This document shows positions 34,121-43,427 of a stretch of DNA of 64,000 bases, one piece after another; within the stretch, counting starts at the first letter, position 1; each line of letters starts with the position of its first letter. The translations under genes were made by a program, and so were the position numbers. Source of the DNA: Pycnococcus provasolii (lineage: Eukaryota; Chlorophyta; Pseudoscourfieldiophyceae; Pseudoscourfieldiales; Pycnococcaceae); the NCBI GenBank assembly GCA_938743325.2, contig OW568903.1, forward strand, positions 237,353 to 301,352, read 5' to 3'. Under the pieces are notes generated by a model. The model did not search any database. It was not told the origin of the DNA and saw only the letters and a list, made by a program, of their open reading frames with translations.

Positions 34121-36055
34121 ATGGACGACACCGCTCGTGCAGGCGTGTTTCTTAAGGGTGCTAATGGAAATGGAAATGGGAACACGCTTATTAATAGAAA
34201 TGGTCATGGTAAGAAAGAAGATGCGTTAGGACAAGCAGCAGCAGAAGAGCCTGAAGAGCTGTTTTCGTTTTCGAGTGGGAGTGCACCTTCTTCGGAACCT
34301 CACTTAAGTGACGTCGCCTCAAGGAGTGACCTGTCGTTTTCCGCCTCAGAGGTTTCGCAAAACGCACCTCCGACTGCGACTGCGAGTGCGAGTGGTGCTT
34401 CTTCGCGTTCGTATGGTCATAATCGTCGTTCGGGCGCTTCTTCGTCCAAGTTTTCTGGTGGTGGTGGCTCGCACCATCAACCCACTCTCGAGGAACTTCT
34501 CGCGGCTTCTCTGGCGAGGAATAACAGTAATGCTCACGCGAAGAAGAAAGAGATTGGTGGGGGTGCTTCTCACCACTCGGGTGCGTCGCTCGGTAGGCCG
34601 TCGTTTCACTCGCACTCCGACCCCGTCGACCCAGGATCGGCGCCCGACGAGTACCTCGACGACTTCTACGACGCTGGTGTGCCGTTCGAGGGAAACAGGA
34701 CGGACCACGTCGGAAGACACGTCACCGTCGACGGACGACGCCTGCGCCGTCTGAATACAACACTCAAGACGGGACGCGACGACAAGGCGAACTCGTCGAG
34801 AGACGATAAGGTGCGCAGGGCGGCGTGGCACCTCGGAGGAACGGCGCCAACGCAGGGACCGATCGACCTCGACGCGCTCGAACGCGTGCACGAGCGAGGA
34901 TGGACAAAACTTCCACGCAAACCCACGTTGACGTACCTGCAGTGGCACGAAAATCAAAATCGGGTCGTGCGCGCGGAAAAACCAATGCCGTTCAAGTCTG
35001 CAAGCGCCACCGCGAAGGCGACGGACGAACTCAGGAGAGGATTCGACCCGGCGTGGCTCGAAATGCCGAGGCAGGTGACGTCAGCAAAGCCGACGTCGTC
35101 GTGGAATCCAGGAAGTGCAGGTGCGGCACGAGCACAAGCGCGTCTGCATTCCAGCCGGCCAAGATCGGCACATGCGCCGAGCACGCGTCAGCCTGCGCTC
35201 TTCACGCGCCTCGATCCTGAGCGAGAGTCGTGGCGAAGGCACCACGCGGGGTGCGACGTGCACGCCGGCGGCACGACAAGTGAACGATCGACGTCGAAAA
35301 GGCCGCTGTCCGCCCTTCAGAGAAGCAAGGCTGCCATCGCCGCCGCGCCGCGGTTTCCGTACAAGTCGCCAAGTGTCCGCGCGCAAGAGGCGAGGAGACG
35401 CCAGCGGCCTAGCACCGCGTCGCCTGCGATTGGACGATCGTCGCAAGCGGAGGAGGAGTGGAAACAGACGCTAGCCGGCGGGAGAACCGTTCGAGGCAGT
35501 GGTCATAATGTCACTGCGTCAGTGTGCACTGGTGAAAACGCGCACTTGAAGTGGGAGATGTACGACCGTATGAAGTCGCTCTACAAGAGTTTGGGCATAA
35601 AGAATCGCGACACGGAGATCGACGGCGGTCTGGCGCGAGATGACCCCGACGATCTCATCAAGCCAACGCCGAGAAGTATGACGGCGACCGAGCAAGACGT
35701 CGACGTCGACGTCGACGTCGACATCGGCGTCGACGACAACCGCAACCACCGCGACGATAGCGAACATCACAGCAGTGAACATGACGAAGGGAATGCTGGT
35801 GCAGAGTCACCCTCTCACAATCTCGAAGGCAAGACGCTGGCGACTGGCATTAAGCGTAAGTTTCAGATCATCCCCCCCCGCTTTTTTTTTCTCTTTTCTC
35901 TTTTGCTTATTCATGTCTTGTTTGAATGGAACATCGAACATCGAACATCCGCAACTCACAAACAACATCTCTCCCCCTTTTTTCCCTTTCCTATTTTTAA
36001 ATTCGTTCTCACAGCCTTGGGAGATGCAGTTAGGCTAGCCGTAGCCCTAAGGTGA
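34121..36055 (+). CDS. Arg/Ser-rich protein with RPxSA-type motifs, probably cytoskeletal or ciliary
   Basis: A 644-residue protein if unspliced, or 591 if the candidate intron at 35856-36014 is removed. The N-terminal 170 residues are disordered (GNGNGN, Ser-rich, GGGGSHHQ). Residues about 175-330 are more conserved-looking (PDEYLDDFYDAGVPF, PRKPTLTYLQWHEN, WLEMPRQVTSAKP). Repeated Arg-Pro-Ser/Thr-Ala motifs (RPRSAHAPS, KRPLSALQR, RPSTASPA) resemble those of many flagellar and microtubule-associated proteins. HLKWEMYDRMKSLYKSLGI is a probable helix, followed by a (VD)n tract encoded by GTCGAC repeats. Family unknown; the ciliary link is inference. Confidence 0.7.
   Translation: MDDTARAGVFLKGANGNGNGNTLINRNGHGKKEDALGQAAAEEPEELFSFSSGSAPSSEPHLSDVASRSDLSFSASEVSQNAPPTATASASGASSRSYGHNRRSGASSSKFSGGGGSHHQPTLEELLAASLARNNSNAHAKKKEIGGGASHHSGASLGRPSFHSHSDPVDPGSAPDEYLDDFYDAGVPFEGNRTDHVGRHVTVDGRRLRRLNTTLKTGRDDKANSSRDDKVRRAAWHLGGTAPTQGPIDLDALERVHERGWTKLPRKPTLTYLQWHENQNRVVRAEKPMPFKSASATAKATDELRRGFDPAWLEMPRQVTSAKPTSSWNPGSAGAARAQARLHSSRPRSAHAPSTRQPALFTRLDPERESWRRHHAGCDVHAGGTTSERSTSKRPLSALQRSKAAIAAAPRFPYKSPSVRAQEARRRQRPSTASPAIGRSSQAEEEWKQTLAGGRTVRGSGHNVTASVCTGENAHLKWEMYDRMKSLYKSLGIKNRDTEIDGGLARDDPDDLIKPTPRSMTATEQDVDVDVDVDIGVDDNRNHRDDSEHHSSEHDEGNAGAESPSHNLEGKTLATGIKRKFQIIPPRFFFLFSLLLIHVLFEWNIEHRTSATHKQHLSPFFPFPIFKFVLTALGDAVRLAVALR
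35856..36014 (+). other. candidate spliceosomal intron, 159 bp, frame-neutral
   Basis: AAGC|GTAAGT donor at 35856 and a pyrimidine-rich tract ending TTCTCACAG at 36014. The inside is T-rich and translates into improbable FFFLFSLLL-type sequence, whereas the frame resumes with LGDAVRLAVALR. The length is a multiple of three with no stop, so both forms stay in frame. Confidence 0.6.
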
Positions 36056-36085
36056 TATGCGATCACAAGACAATGAGGCAACATG

Positions 36086-36090
36086 TTACA
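36086..36090 (-). terminator. TGTAA poly(A) signal of the J/TPR/GT60 gene
   Basis: TTACA on the plus strand reads TGTAA 20 bases past the stop at 36110. Confidence 0.5.
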
Positions 36091-36109
36091 TATACTACAT
36101 ACTTTCTTT

Positions 36110-38632
36110 TCATGACCTAACAAAGGAGTCCGACACATTTCCCGTCGGCCAGTGAGTTGGCAGGAACGGCGATCTGTCGGGCTGAAGAGCATCCGGCGGC
36201 AAACCGCCGAGACGGGCCATTCCCTTGATGCGCCCGCTACGTAAATCGAGTCCCACATCCTCCAAAAACTCGTCGGCTTCACACGCTGGGCCCAATCCAT
36301 ACCGCCCGAGTAACTCGTCCAAGCCGCCATCCGCGTCGGACGTGGGTGCCGCTCCCGGAAATGGCAAGCCACACTGCTGCAGAGCGCGACGAAAGCTTAG
36401 ATCGCGTATCTCCTGCCTAAACATGAACTCCGCCTCTGTTCCCAGCGCCTCCTTTCGCTCGGCGTACAGTCGATTGCCACGCCGTGCATCCTCGGCATAG
36501 TACAGCGGGCGATACCTATTTTCGTAGAGCGTGAACGCGGCGCATTCCGCGCAGTGCATGAGAGCATAGCCGTGCGATTTGAGGCGAGCTGCCATCGCAA
36601 GCGCCTCGGCGTGAGTAGGCAGATACGCCATGTGCATATCAGAGGGCACGTCGCGCTGAAAGGCTACACTGGGTGCAAAGGCGAAATGTGGCACGTAGTA
36701 GAGCGCGGGGAAAGGACGACCTCCGAGATCTTGCACCTTCTGCCGCGACAGCGGGCGCGCCATCATGTACGCCAAGCTTTGGTCAATCGTATTCAGGTTC
36801 CAGTGGTGCGCACACGTCCCAAGCGGGAGCCGTTCGGCGGGCGGCGGCAGGCGCGCCACATCCACCGTTGGATCGTCGCCATTTGTCACCTGCGCATCCT
36901 CGCCAAGCTTTGGCGCACGCTCGTACGCTAGAAGATGGTTCGTCAGCACGCATTTCTCGTGCGGGCATGCGGCATACTGCCGCAGCAGTATCTCGTCCCA
37001 ATCTTTCACAAAACGCGTGTGACTGTCAACCTGAAGAGTGAACTCCTCGCCCATCCACAGCGCATGTGCGATCCACCGCGCGTAGCTCGGTCCGTCAGCT
37101 TGCGTGTAGTGCTCGTGCACCTCGCGAACGTGACTGCGAAATTCAGCGGGAAAGCACGGATGAGCCGTTGTGTGACAGTCCGCTTCCAGGCGCTGCTCCT
37201 CTTTCTGCAACTTCCGCTGGTGCTTCATGCATTTTTTCAAGAACTTTTCCTCTGCGTCCAAGTCCCTGCCCTGCCCACCAATCATCTGCGCCTCATCCTC
37301 AATCTTCGCCGTGAGGCGATTCACACGCAGATACGCGCGCGTCACCTCTCCCTTCGGCTCGGGGGTTGTTGCATAGTGCCAGCATACGCCAGAAAACACA
37401 CGTCGGGGATTGGCGGCATTGCGAAAAGCACTCGCAAGCGATCGAATCCCCTCCGGATCTCGGTAGCATGCCATCGCCAGGAAAATGCGAGGGTGGTTTG
37501 TTGCATTCACCTGCACGCGCGGCTGTGCAGCAGCAGCGGTGGCGTCGCGCAGACTCTCCATGGAAGACTCGGCGATGCGCTCGAAGCTTGCACGGTATAG
37601 AGCGAGATCATCAGCGCTTCCGGCAAGAGCAGGATGCGACTCAACTACCCGCTTGAGGTATGCGGATCTGCACACATTCAGTGGCGCGTCGACGGGAACG
37701 CCGAGGCGGTGGAAATCTGACGACTCGTCATCAGCGTTTGCTTCGTTGCAGTCCTCCGCGTCCTGGGGATCACTGGTGCTCACCTTGCCGTCGCCGTCGC
37801 CGTCGCCGCCGCCATTCGCGTGCTGGGGCTTACTGGCGCTCACCTCGTCGTCGTCGCCGCCGCCGCCGCCGTCGCCGCCGCCGTCGTCGTCCTTGGCTCC
37901 TCGATACGCAAACGTCGGCGCTGTATCCCCCTCCGGCTTTGCACGTCCTAACCCCGCACGAGCGCCCTCGCCGCGTGCTGTTCGTGCGTCGACGTCTGCA
38001 ATTCGCCGTCGCAGCAGCTGAACGTCCGCCTCGTCGCTGCCTCCACCTTCTAGGATGGCGAGCGCCTCGGCGTAGCTTCGTCTGGCTCGCGCGAGTTCGG
38101 ACATGGCTGCGAATGCCTCCGCGCGTCGAAAGTGCCCTTTGTGCCAGTCAGGCCTCGTACGCACGCACTCGTCCGCCGCACCGAGTGCCGCATCCGCGTC
38201 GCCATCGAGGAGGTGACTCGCGCTCTCGTTAGCATGCATTGCCGCCGCCTTTTCGTCATCGTGAATACCTCTCGCTTCCTCCGCCGCGTTTCCAAACTCC
38301 GCTGCCGCACTTGCATACGCCCTCGCCTTGTAGAATGCCCTTGCTTTGTCCGCGGAAGTCCTCTCAACTTTTGACGGCTGCGCCGCCGCCGACGATGCCG
38401 CGTGGAATTCCTGCCTGAGAATTTCCAGCGCCCGCCTGACGCGTAGGAATGCGTCCGCTGATCCTCCTCGGTCTGGGTGCACGCGCGTGATCGCCCTGTT
38501 GTAGTGCGACTTGACGACCGCGAAGGGCGCGGACGCGGGCACGCCGAGCACGCGACACGCTTCCAGGGCGGTGGTCGGCATTGGCAGCACTGCATTGGAG
38601 GCACCACCACTGGCAGCTGATTCGGCGGGCAT
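36110..38632 (-). CDS. J-domain / TPR / J-like / GT60 glycosyltransferase fusion protein
   Basis: An 840-residue fusion. Residues 22-80 are a J domain with HPD at 52-54, which stimulates HSP70. Residues about 94-195 are TPR-like helices (DWHKGHFRRAEAFAAMSELARA). A Gly/Asp linker leads to a second J-like domain (306-360) in which HPD is changed to HPA (333-335), so it should not activate HSP70. Residues 381-720 match glycosyltransferase family 60, the Skp1 GlcNAc-transferase type: RIFLAMACYRDPEGIRS at the start, GPSYARWIAHALW, the metal-binding-like DSHTRFVKDWDE (536-547) and YVPHFAFA. In Dictyostelium the GT60 enzyme modifies hydroxyproline on Skp1 in the cytosol. The ATG at 38632 (MPAESAAS) is chosen; the upstream frame crosses a minisatellite. 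Confidence 0.88.
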   Translation of the reverse strand: MPAESAASGGASNAVLPMPTTALEACRVLGVPASAPFAVVKSHYNRAITRVHPDRGGSADAFLRVRRALEILRQEFHAASSAAAQPSKVERTSADKARAFYKARAYASAAAEFGNAAEEARGIHDDEKAAAMHANESASHLLDGDADAALGAADECVRTRPDWHKGHFRRAEAFAAMSELARARRSYAEALAILEGGGSDEADVQLLRRRIADVDARTARGEGARAGLGRAKPEGDTAPTFAYRGAKDDDGGGDGGGGGDDDEVSASKPQHANGGGDGDGDGKVSTSDPQDAEDCNEANADDESSDFHRLGVPVDAPLNVCRSAYLKRVVESHPALAGSADDLALYRASFERIAESSMESLRDATAAAAQPRVQVNATNHPRIFLAMACYRDPEGIRSLASAFRNAANPRRVFSGVCWHYATTPEPKGEVTRAYLRVNRLTAKIEDEAQMIGGQGRDLDAEEKFLKKCMKHQRKLQKEEQRLEADCHTTAHPCFPAEFRSHVREVHEHYTQADGPSYARWIAHALWMGEEFTLQVDSHTRFVKDWDEILLRQYAACPHEKCVLTNHLLAYERAPKLGEDAQVTNGDDPTVDVARLPPPAERLPLGTCAHHWNLNTIDQSLAYMMARPLSRQKVQDLGGRPFPALYYVPHFAFAPSVAFQRDVPSDMHMAYLPTHAEALAMAARLKSHGYALMHCAECAAFTLYENRYRPLYYAEDARRGNRLYAERKEALGTEAEFMFRQEIRDLSFRRALQQCGLPFPGAAPTSDADGGLDELLGRYGLGPACEADEFLEDVGLDLRSGRIKGMARLGGLPPDALQPDRSPFLPTHWPTGNVSDSFVRS

Positions 38633-38785
38633 GATTCGAAAAAAAAGCTTCTCGAAGAATGATCGAGAGGGCGGCCGTTTTTTTAAACCCCGAACGAAAA
38701 CTTGCTCCGGGGGAAGACTTTTGTTTGGGATTCCGGGGACCCGGTCGCGCGGGAGGAAGCACAACTGTTTTTTCTTTCTTTGGGG

Positions 38786-38908
38786 CGTGCTTTGCGCGTG
38801 CTTTGCTGAACGTGAGTCCCGGTGCTTTGCTGAACTGGTGAGTCCCGGTGCTTTGCTGAATGAACTGACCAGTGGTGCTTTGCTGAATGAACTGGTGGTG
38901 CTTTGCAC
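38786..38908. repeat. minisatellite of GTGCTTTGCTGAA(n) units, about 25 bp
   Basis: GTGCTTTGC recurs at 38788, 38798, 38822, 38848, 38874 and 38898 with variable GAACTGGTGAGTCCCG spacers. It lies 150 bp upstream of the J/TPR/GT60 ATG. The remainder of 38633-39238 shows no gene. Confidence 0.8.
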
Positions 38909-39238
38909 ATACACGTGCTTTCTTTGCTATGCTTGAGCACGCACGCGATTCCAACCAACCACTCAATGGCATTCAACGTCGGAGTCACTTTTTATCTGAC
39001 TTCGAACGTGTGCTATCGAGTATTACCTGAAGTCTTGAGTGTTCTGGGATTGCGACTCCACACTACCGAGCGAGTATGTGCCGTCAACAACACGTATTTC
39101 GAGTCTTGTCAATCATGATGTCCAGCTGGATACGAGAAGAACTGAAGTTGACGTATTCATGTTGAGCATTACATACAAGAAACGTCCGCCTGGAAACTCG
39201 ATAAAAGATAAAAGCTTGCCGTACTTACGTACGCTCGT

Positions 39239-39243
39239 TTACA
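39239..39243 (-). terminator. TGTAA poly(A) signal of the P450 gene
   Basis: TTACA on the plus strand reads TGTAA 15 bases past the stop at 39258. Confidence 0.5.
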
Positions 39244-39257
39244 TGTACAATTCCGCT

Positions 39258-40991
39258 TCACTTCGTCGTCAGCGCGCTCATGCAAACGTTAACGCGTGCT
39301 GGCGTGTTTGGCAAAATCAAACTCGGCATGAACTCCGGAGGATCGGGCGAGGGGGCGGTGAGCTCGACGCGCGCGAGAATGCCTGCAACAAGGAATTTCA
39401 CGATCGAATACGTCGCAGGCTGACCAGGACACCCGCGCCGGCCCAAGCTGAAGGGCATGTAAGCACCACTCGTAAACTCGCTCTCGCGGCCGCTCTCGAA
39501 ACGGCTGGGGTCAAACGCATCAGGGTTCGGCCAGACGCTCGGGTCGTGGTGAACGAGCCACGCGTTCGCGGCGACGTCAGATCCGGCAGGAATGTGCCGG
39601 CCATCTGGGAGCGTGTGATCTCGTACAGCCTTTCGTCCAATACAAATTGGCGAGTACAAACGCAGAGACTCCTTCAGACATCGCTCGAGGTGGGGAAAGC
39701 TGTTACGCCCAGCCTCTTCAAGGGTGGGAGCGCGTAGTGTGCCCAGTCCTTCCTCAATACTATGTCTAGCTCTCGCCTGATGCTCAGGCTCGCAAGCAAG
39801 GTGCCAGAGCAGCATAAGCGCCATCGACGTGACAGAAACTGTGCCTGTAAACAAGAATTCCATGGCGATCTCCAGCCGGTCGGCATCATTCATGGTGCTG
39901 TCCAGCTGCAACGCTCGCGCGATTGTAAATCCAGGAGCGGGATCGCCGTCGGCACGGACGATGGCGTGCACACGCCGTCTCAGCCGTGCGCAAGCATAGC
40001 GGTAGAACAAGTTTCCCGGCGTGGGCAGGTATTGCCAAAGGTGTATCGCGTTGACAAGCGGGCTTTCAATCATTCGTATGACCGCGTGCCACGCCTGCGC
40101 GTATATGCCGTTCGAGCCGGCGAAATGTGGGTCTGTGGGATTCGCACCTAGCACGAGGTGGAGTGTAACGCCCCAGTACATGTCGCGCAGTCCTGCGGCA
40201 AGATCAACCGTTCCGGCACTCGAGGAGGCGTTTAACGTGCGTCTTATGAAACGCGCGAGGCTCTCCTCGAGCTTGAGGCTTGCCTTGTCAGCACCCTTTC
40301 TCGCAAACGACGACGCGAGCTTGTGCACAGGAGCCCAAGCTGGCCGGCCGTCTGAGAGGCGCGTTTTTCGAAACGTTTCGATCACGCCGAACGCGTGGTC
40401 CTTCGTAAAATCGTTCGTGTGAGTGACGAGGATGCTTCGCAGTGCCTCGCGTTGGTTCACGAGAATGAAAGGTTTGCCGAGCGGCGGCTGAAGTCTTGCA
40501 ACGCCGTCTCTGCGCCTGAGCCACTCAATGACGACTTTGAGCAGACCCCGTATGTTCCCCCACGGTGCCGCGGCTAGCAAACTGCTTGGAATTTCGGCTG
40601 GCAGTTTCTTCTGCTGGCTGAAGGAACGTTCTCGTCGTCGGCGTTGTAAACGGGCGAACGTTGTCACCGTCACGACGACAAACGTCGTCCCGAACGCGGT
40701 TGCATCTGCCTGGCGTTGCTTCTCCGCCTTGCGAAGGAAAGCACGCGCTAAGAAGGCAACTGCGACGGCTGACCAAAAGCCGACGAGTGCAGCTTGTGCT
40801 ATATATGATTTGCCAAAGCACATCATCATCGGCGTTTGCTGACTGACCTTGACGTTGCCTTGATTACTCATAGGACGACGACGACTGCCCTGTCCATGTA
40901 GAAGTTGGCCGCGCGCATGCACATCGTCAACCACCTCATCAACCTCATCCTCACCAGGAAGCTCCGGTGCGGGTGCACTCACACCATTCAT
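39258..40991 (-). CDS. cytochrome P450 monooxygenase
   Basis: A 577-residue P450 with an N-terminal extension. A membrane segment near residues 68-87 (AALVGFWSAVAVAFLARAFL) suggests ER anchoring. The heme-binding motif FSLGRRGCPG places the axial thiolate at C521. The K-helix ExxR is in CLKESLRLYSP, the I-helix is around EFLFTGTVSVTSMALM (the usual acid-alcohol pair is altered to Thr-Val-Ser), and the PERF-like motif is FDPSRFESG. It is a microsomal-type monooxygenase needing a P450 reductase. The clan and substrate cannot be assigned; the class resembles bacterial-like or CYP4-like algal P450s rather than plant CYP71. Confidence 0.93.
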   Translation of the reverse strand: MNGVSAPAPELPGEDEVDEVVDDVHARGQLLHGQGSRRRPMSNQGNVKVSQQTPMMMCFGKSYIAQAALVGFWSAVAVAFLARAFLRKAEKQRQADATAFGTTFVVVTVTTFARLQRRRRERSFSQQKKLPAEIPSSLLAAAPWGNIRGLLKVVIEWLRRRDGVARLQPPLGKPFILVNQREALRSILVTHTNDFTKDHAFGVIETFRKTRLSDGRPAWAPVHKLASSFARKGADKASLKLEESLARFIRRTLNASSSAGTVDLAAGLRDMYWGVTLHLVLGANPTDPHFAGSNGIYAQAWHAVIRMIESPLVNAIHLWQYLPTPGNLFYRYACARLRRRVHAIVRADGDPAPGFTIARALQLDSTMNDADRLEIAMEFLFTGTVSVTSMALMLLWHLACEPEHQARARHSIEEGLGTLRAPTLEEAGRNSFPHLERCLKESLRLYSPICIGRKAVRDHTLPDGRHIPAGSDVAANAWLVHHDPSVWPNPDAFDPSRFESGRESEFTSGAYMPFSLGRRGCPGQPATYSIVKFLVAGILARVELTAPSPDPPEFMPSLILPNTPARVNVCMSALTTK

Positions 40992-41586
40992 CGGTTCCAG
41001 TTGCCGTATTTAAGGACGGTTAAGTTATCTAACCTTATCCGAACACGTGTATTCCTATCCGTGTGGTGACAAAGTTGACTTCATTTCAGGCCGCAAACTT
41101 TCTTCATCGACCCTCGGTACTCGACCAAGTTCATCGACGTGGAGGGTGGTCACGTCTCCCAAGTTCATCGACTACCGGGCAGATGCCCTGGACCTGGAGG
41201 GTGGTCACTTCTTTTCTTCACCCTCTCCCTCCCTCCCTCGCTCCCTATGTATAATACCCGAACGCACTGTGTTTTGATCCGTCGGTTTCGTGTGTGTATA
41301 TTTTACCTTTACTCTGTCGTATCCTTCGTCCTTAAACTTTACATATGTAACGTAACGTCTGATTCCACGTCTTATTACAAAACGCACAAACTACGAGCCA
41401 TAACACTCACTCACACATACAGCGCGAAATTATTTATGTAAAAGCGTTTCAAAGATTTGGTTGGCAACAGTTCATTCGCGCGTGCAACATTTCCATGCAT
41501 TCTTCCTTATTCCAGGATTTGTCAAAAGCATGTTCATCTAACTTAGATCGAACGCAGTACGTGTCAAAGTCACGCACGGAGCTGGA
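40992..41586. other. 595-bp intergenic region, short direct repeat, no gene
   Basis: GGAGGGTGGTCAC occurs twice (about 41141 and 41198) and AAGTTCATCGAC twice (41128, 41161). The rest is AT-rich with CA-poor spacer sequence. No ORF or RNA gene was recognised. Confidence 0.5.
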
Positions 41587-43197
41587 TCAGGGCACAGTGC
41601 AAGCCGCGAGCAACTGAGCAGCAGCTCGTGCCAACGCCGATGATGGCTGCGGAGTCAGTTGCGCAGCAGCTTGTGCCACCGTCGGTGATGGCTGCGGAGT
41701 CAATTGCGCACCAGCTTGTGCCACCGCCGGTGTTGGCGGCTGCTTTCGTTTCTTTTGTTTCTTTTTGGGGCGTTCGATCTGATCAACAGGCCGTGTGAGC
41801 CTCTCCACGACGGCAGGCATCTTCGCCCCTGTCGGCGTCAATCCTTTCCTGATCGCGAACTCGACTGCAGCGCGTGACCACGGCAAGTTCCTGTGATAAG
41901 AGGATGCAGCCTTCTTGGCAGCCGCCTCGGATGCCTTGCCGTCAAAAAATATGTCCTCCATCGCGAGTTGTTTGACGTGCACAGCTGCCGATCGCAATGT
42001 GTCGTCGATCGCGTCCTCAAAGTTCAAGGTGTTGTTGACTTTCTGCCCACCTCGACCAACAAAGTTGAAGTCAGGGCCTCCGCCGCCGCCGAGCCCGCCA
42101 AAACGGGATGATGATGGTGCCTTCGCGACTCTTGTCTCCATCAGCCCAAACCAAACGACGAACTCCTCTCTCGCGTGCGCAGCCTGGTCTTCGTCAGCAT
42201 AGTTTCCAAGGAAGACATTCTCACCGTTGAGACGCACTGTAGCCCTGAACATATTCTTCCCTTTAGCTGCAGGTTCCGCGGCAGCAGAGGCGGCGGCAGA
42301 GGCGGTGGTGGCAGCGGCGGCGGCAGCGGCAGGCTCAGCCGACTTTTTGGGCACGTATCCGGAGTGTTTGCGGAGTGTTTTGACAACGCCGAAGTACTTT
42401 GAAGACGTCGAATTGTCTTTCGCCTTCTCTTGTCCCTGGAGCGACCCACGGCTCTTCTTTCGAGGTGGTCCCGGCGGCGGCGGCGGTGGTGTTGGTGATG
42501 GCATCGGCGGCGGTGGCGGTGGTGCCTTCCCGCGCGCGGACTGCACAACCTTGCTGCCGTTGCGTCCTGGATACTGACCTGCGGGCTTGTTCGCAAAGTT
42601 GGTCGCAGCGTTGGTCACAGCGTTGGCACCTTTTTTCTCGATTGCCGCCTTGTCATATGCACGAGCAGCATCCACCTCCGTGTCGAAAGACCCAAGGTGC
42701 GTCGTCTTGCCCTCAACAGTAATCTTCGCCTGCCACTTGCCTTTATTACGGTGCACGCCGCGGTGCTTGGACGTCTTGGACGTTCCTGGTGCATGCTTTT
42801 GTACTTGCGGAGAAGGTTGCGTGAGTTGTGCGGCATCCAGCAGCGGCAGTAGCAGGTCTGGCCCTTCTTCTGGCTCAGAAACGAAGCTGGCTAACTTGCG
42901 CTTGCCCCGTGATGGCACCTCCTCCTTCCCGGTCGTATCACCGCGTCGACGCGTAGTTGCTGCTTCCAGGTTGGCGTTGTTGTTTCGCCCCCTGGAACTG
43001 GCACTGGCAGCCGGAACGACGAGCGTGCACTCTTTTTGCAGCTGCTTGAGCGTGAAGTTTTCGACGTCGCCATCGTCGAACGTGACGACGTGCGTGTACC
43101 TGCCCGCACCATCCTCGACGGCAGTGACGGTTCCCGCGTAGACTTGGTTGTCCTCGAAGCGCTTGGTGACGCGCGCGCCCATGGAGAACATCGCCAT
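41587..43197 (-). CDS. AP2-domain regulator with N-terminal Tudor/chromo-like domain
   Basis: A 536-residue nuclear protein. Residues 1-58 (FSMGARVTKRFEDNQVYAGTVTAV...YTHVVTFDDGDVENFTLKQL) resemble a small Tudor/chromo-like barrel that reads histone marks. Residues 143-201 are an AP2/ERF DNA-binding domain (SKHRGVHRNKGKWQAKI, HLGSFDTEVDAARAYDKAA). A second, interrupted AP2-like unit begins SKYFGVVKTLRKHSGYVPK and resumes after an Ala/Glu insert as MFRATVRLNGENVFLGNYADEDQAAHA. The C-terminus has a basic RPKKKQKKRKQPP patch and three PTVAQAAAQLTPQPS-type repeats. It is probably a sequence-specific transcription regulator linked to chromatin. The ATG at 43197 is clear; it lies 230 bp downstream of an integrase remnant. 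Confidence 0.85.
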   Translation of the reverse strand: MAMFSMGARVTKRFEDNQVYAGTVTAVEDGAGRYTHVVTFDDGDVENFTLKQLQKECTLVVPAASASSRGRNNNANLEAATTRRRGDTTGKEEVPSRGKRKLASFVSEPEEGPDLLLPLLDAAQLTQPSPQVQKHAPGTSKTSKHRGVHRNKGKWQAKITVEGKTTHLGSFDTEVDAARAYDKAAIEKKGANAVTNAATNFANKPAGQYPGRNGSKVVQSARGKAPPPPPPMPSPTPPPPPPGPPRKKSRGSLQGQEKAKDNSTSSKYFGVVKTLRKHSGYVPKKSAEPAAAAAAATTASAAASAAAEPAAKGKNMFRATVRLNGENVFLGNYADEDQAAHAREEFVVWFGLMETRVAKAPSSSRFGGLGGGGGPDFNFVGRGGQKVNNTLNFEDAIDDTLRSAAVHVKQLAMEDIFFDGKASEAAAKKAASSYHRNLPWSRAAVEFAIRKGLTPTGAKMPAVVERLTRPVDQIERPKKKQKKRKQPPTPAVAQAGAQLTPQPSPTVAQAAAQLTPQPSSALARAAAQLLAACTVP

Positions 43198-43427
43198 GAC
43201 GGAGTGTGTGACCTGACCACCTCCCTCCAGGGACCAGGGGGCAGCCTAGGGGAGGGGGATCCCGGATTCGAGTTCGTCGGGCAGGGGGGGCAAGGTCGGG
43301 GTTCGGTTTTATACTTTTATTCTTTGGTCGGGGAATTACAGTGGCGTCCACGGTTTTTGTTCTTTTTTTTCTTTTTTTTTCTTAGGGAAGTTGGGGATAC
43401 CGTGTCACGCCCCACGAGGGCTGATCC

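Noticed and set aside
38633-38914. N-terminal extension of the J/TPR/GT60 protein
   Set aside because: Encodes the GTGCTTTGC minisatellite as filler; the ATG at 38632 is better.
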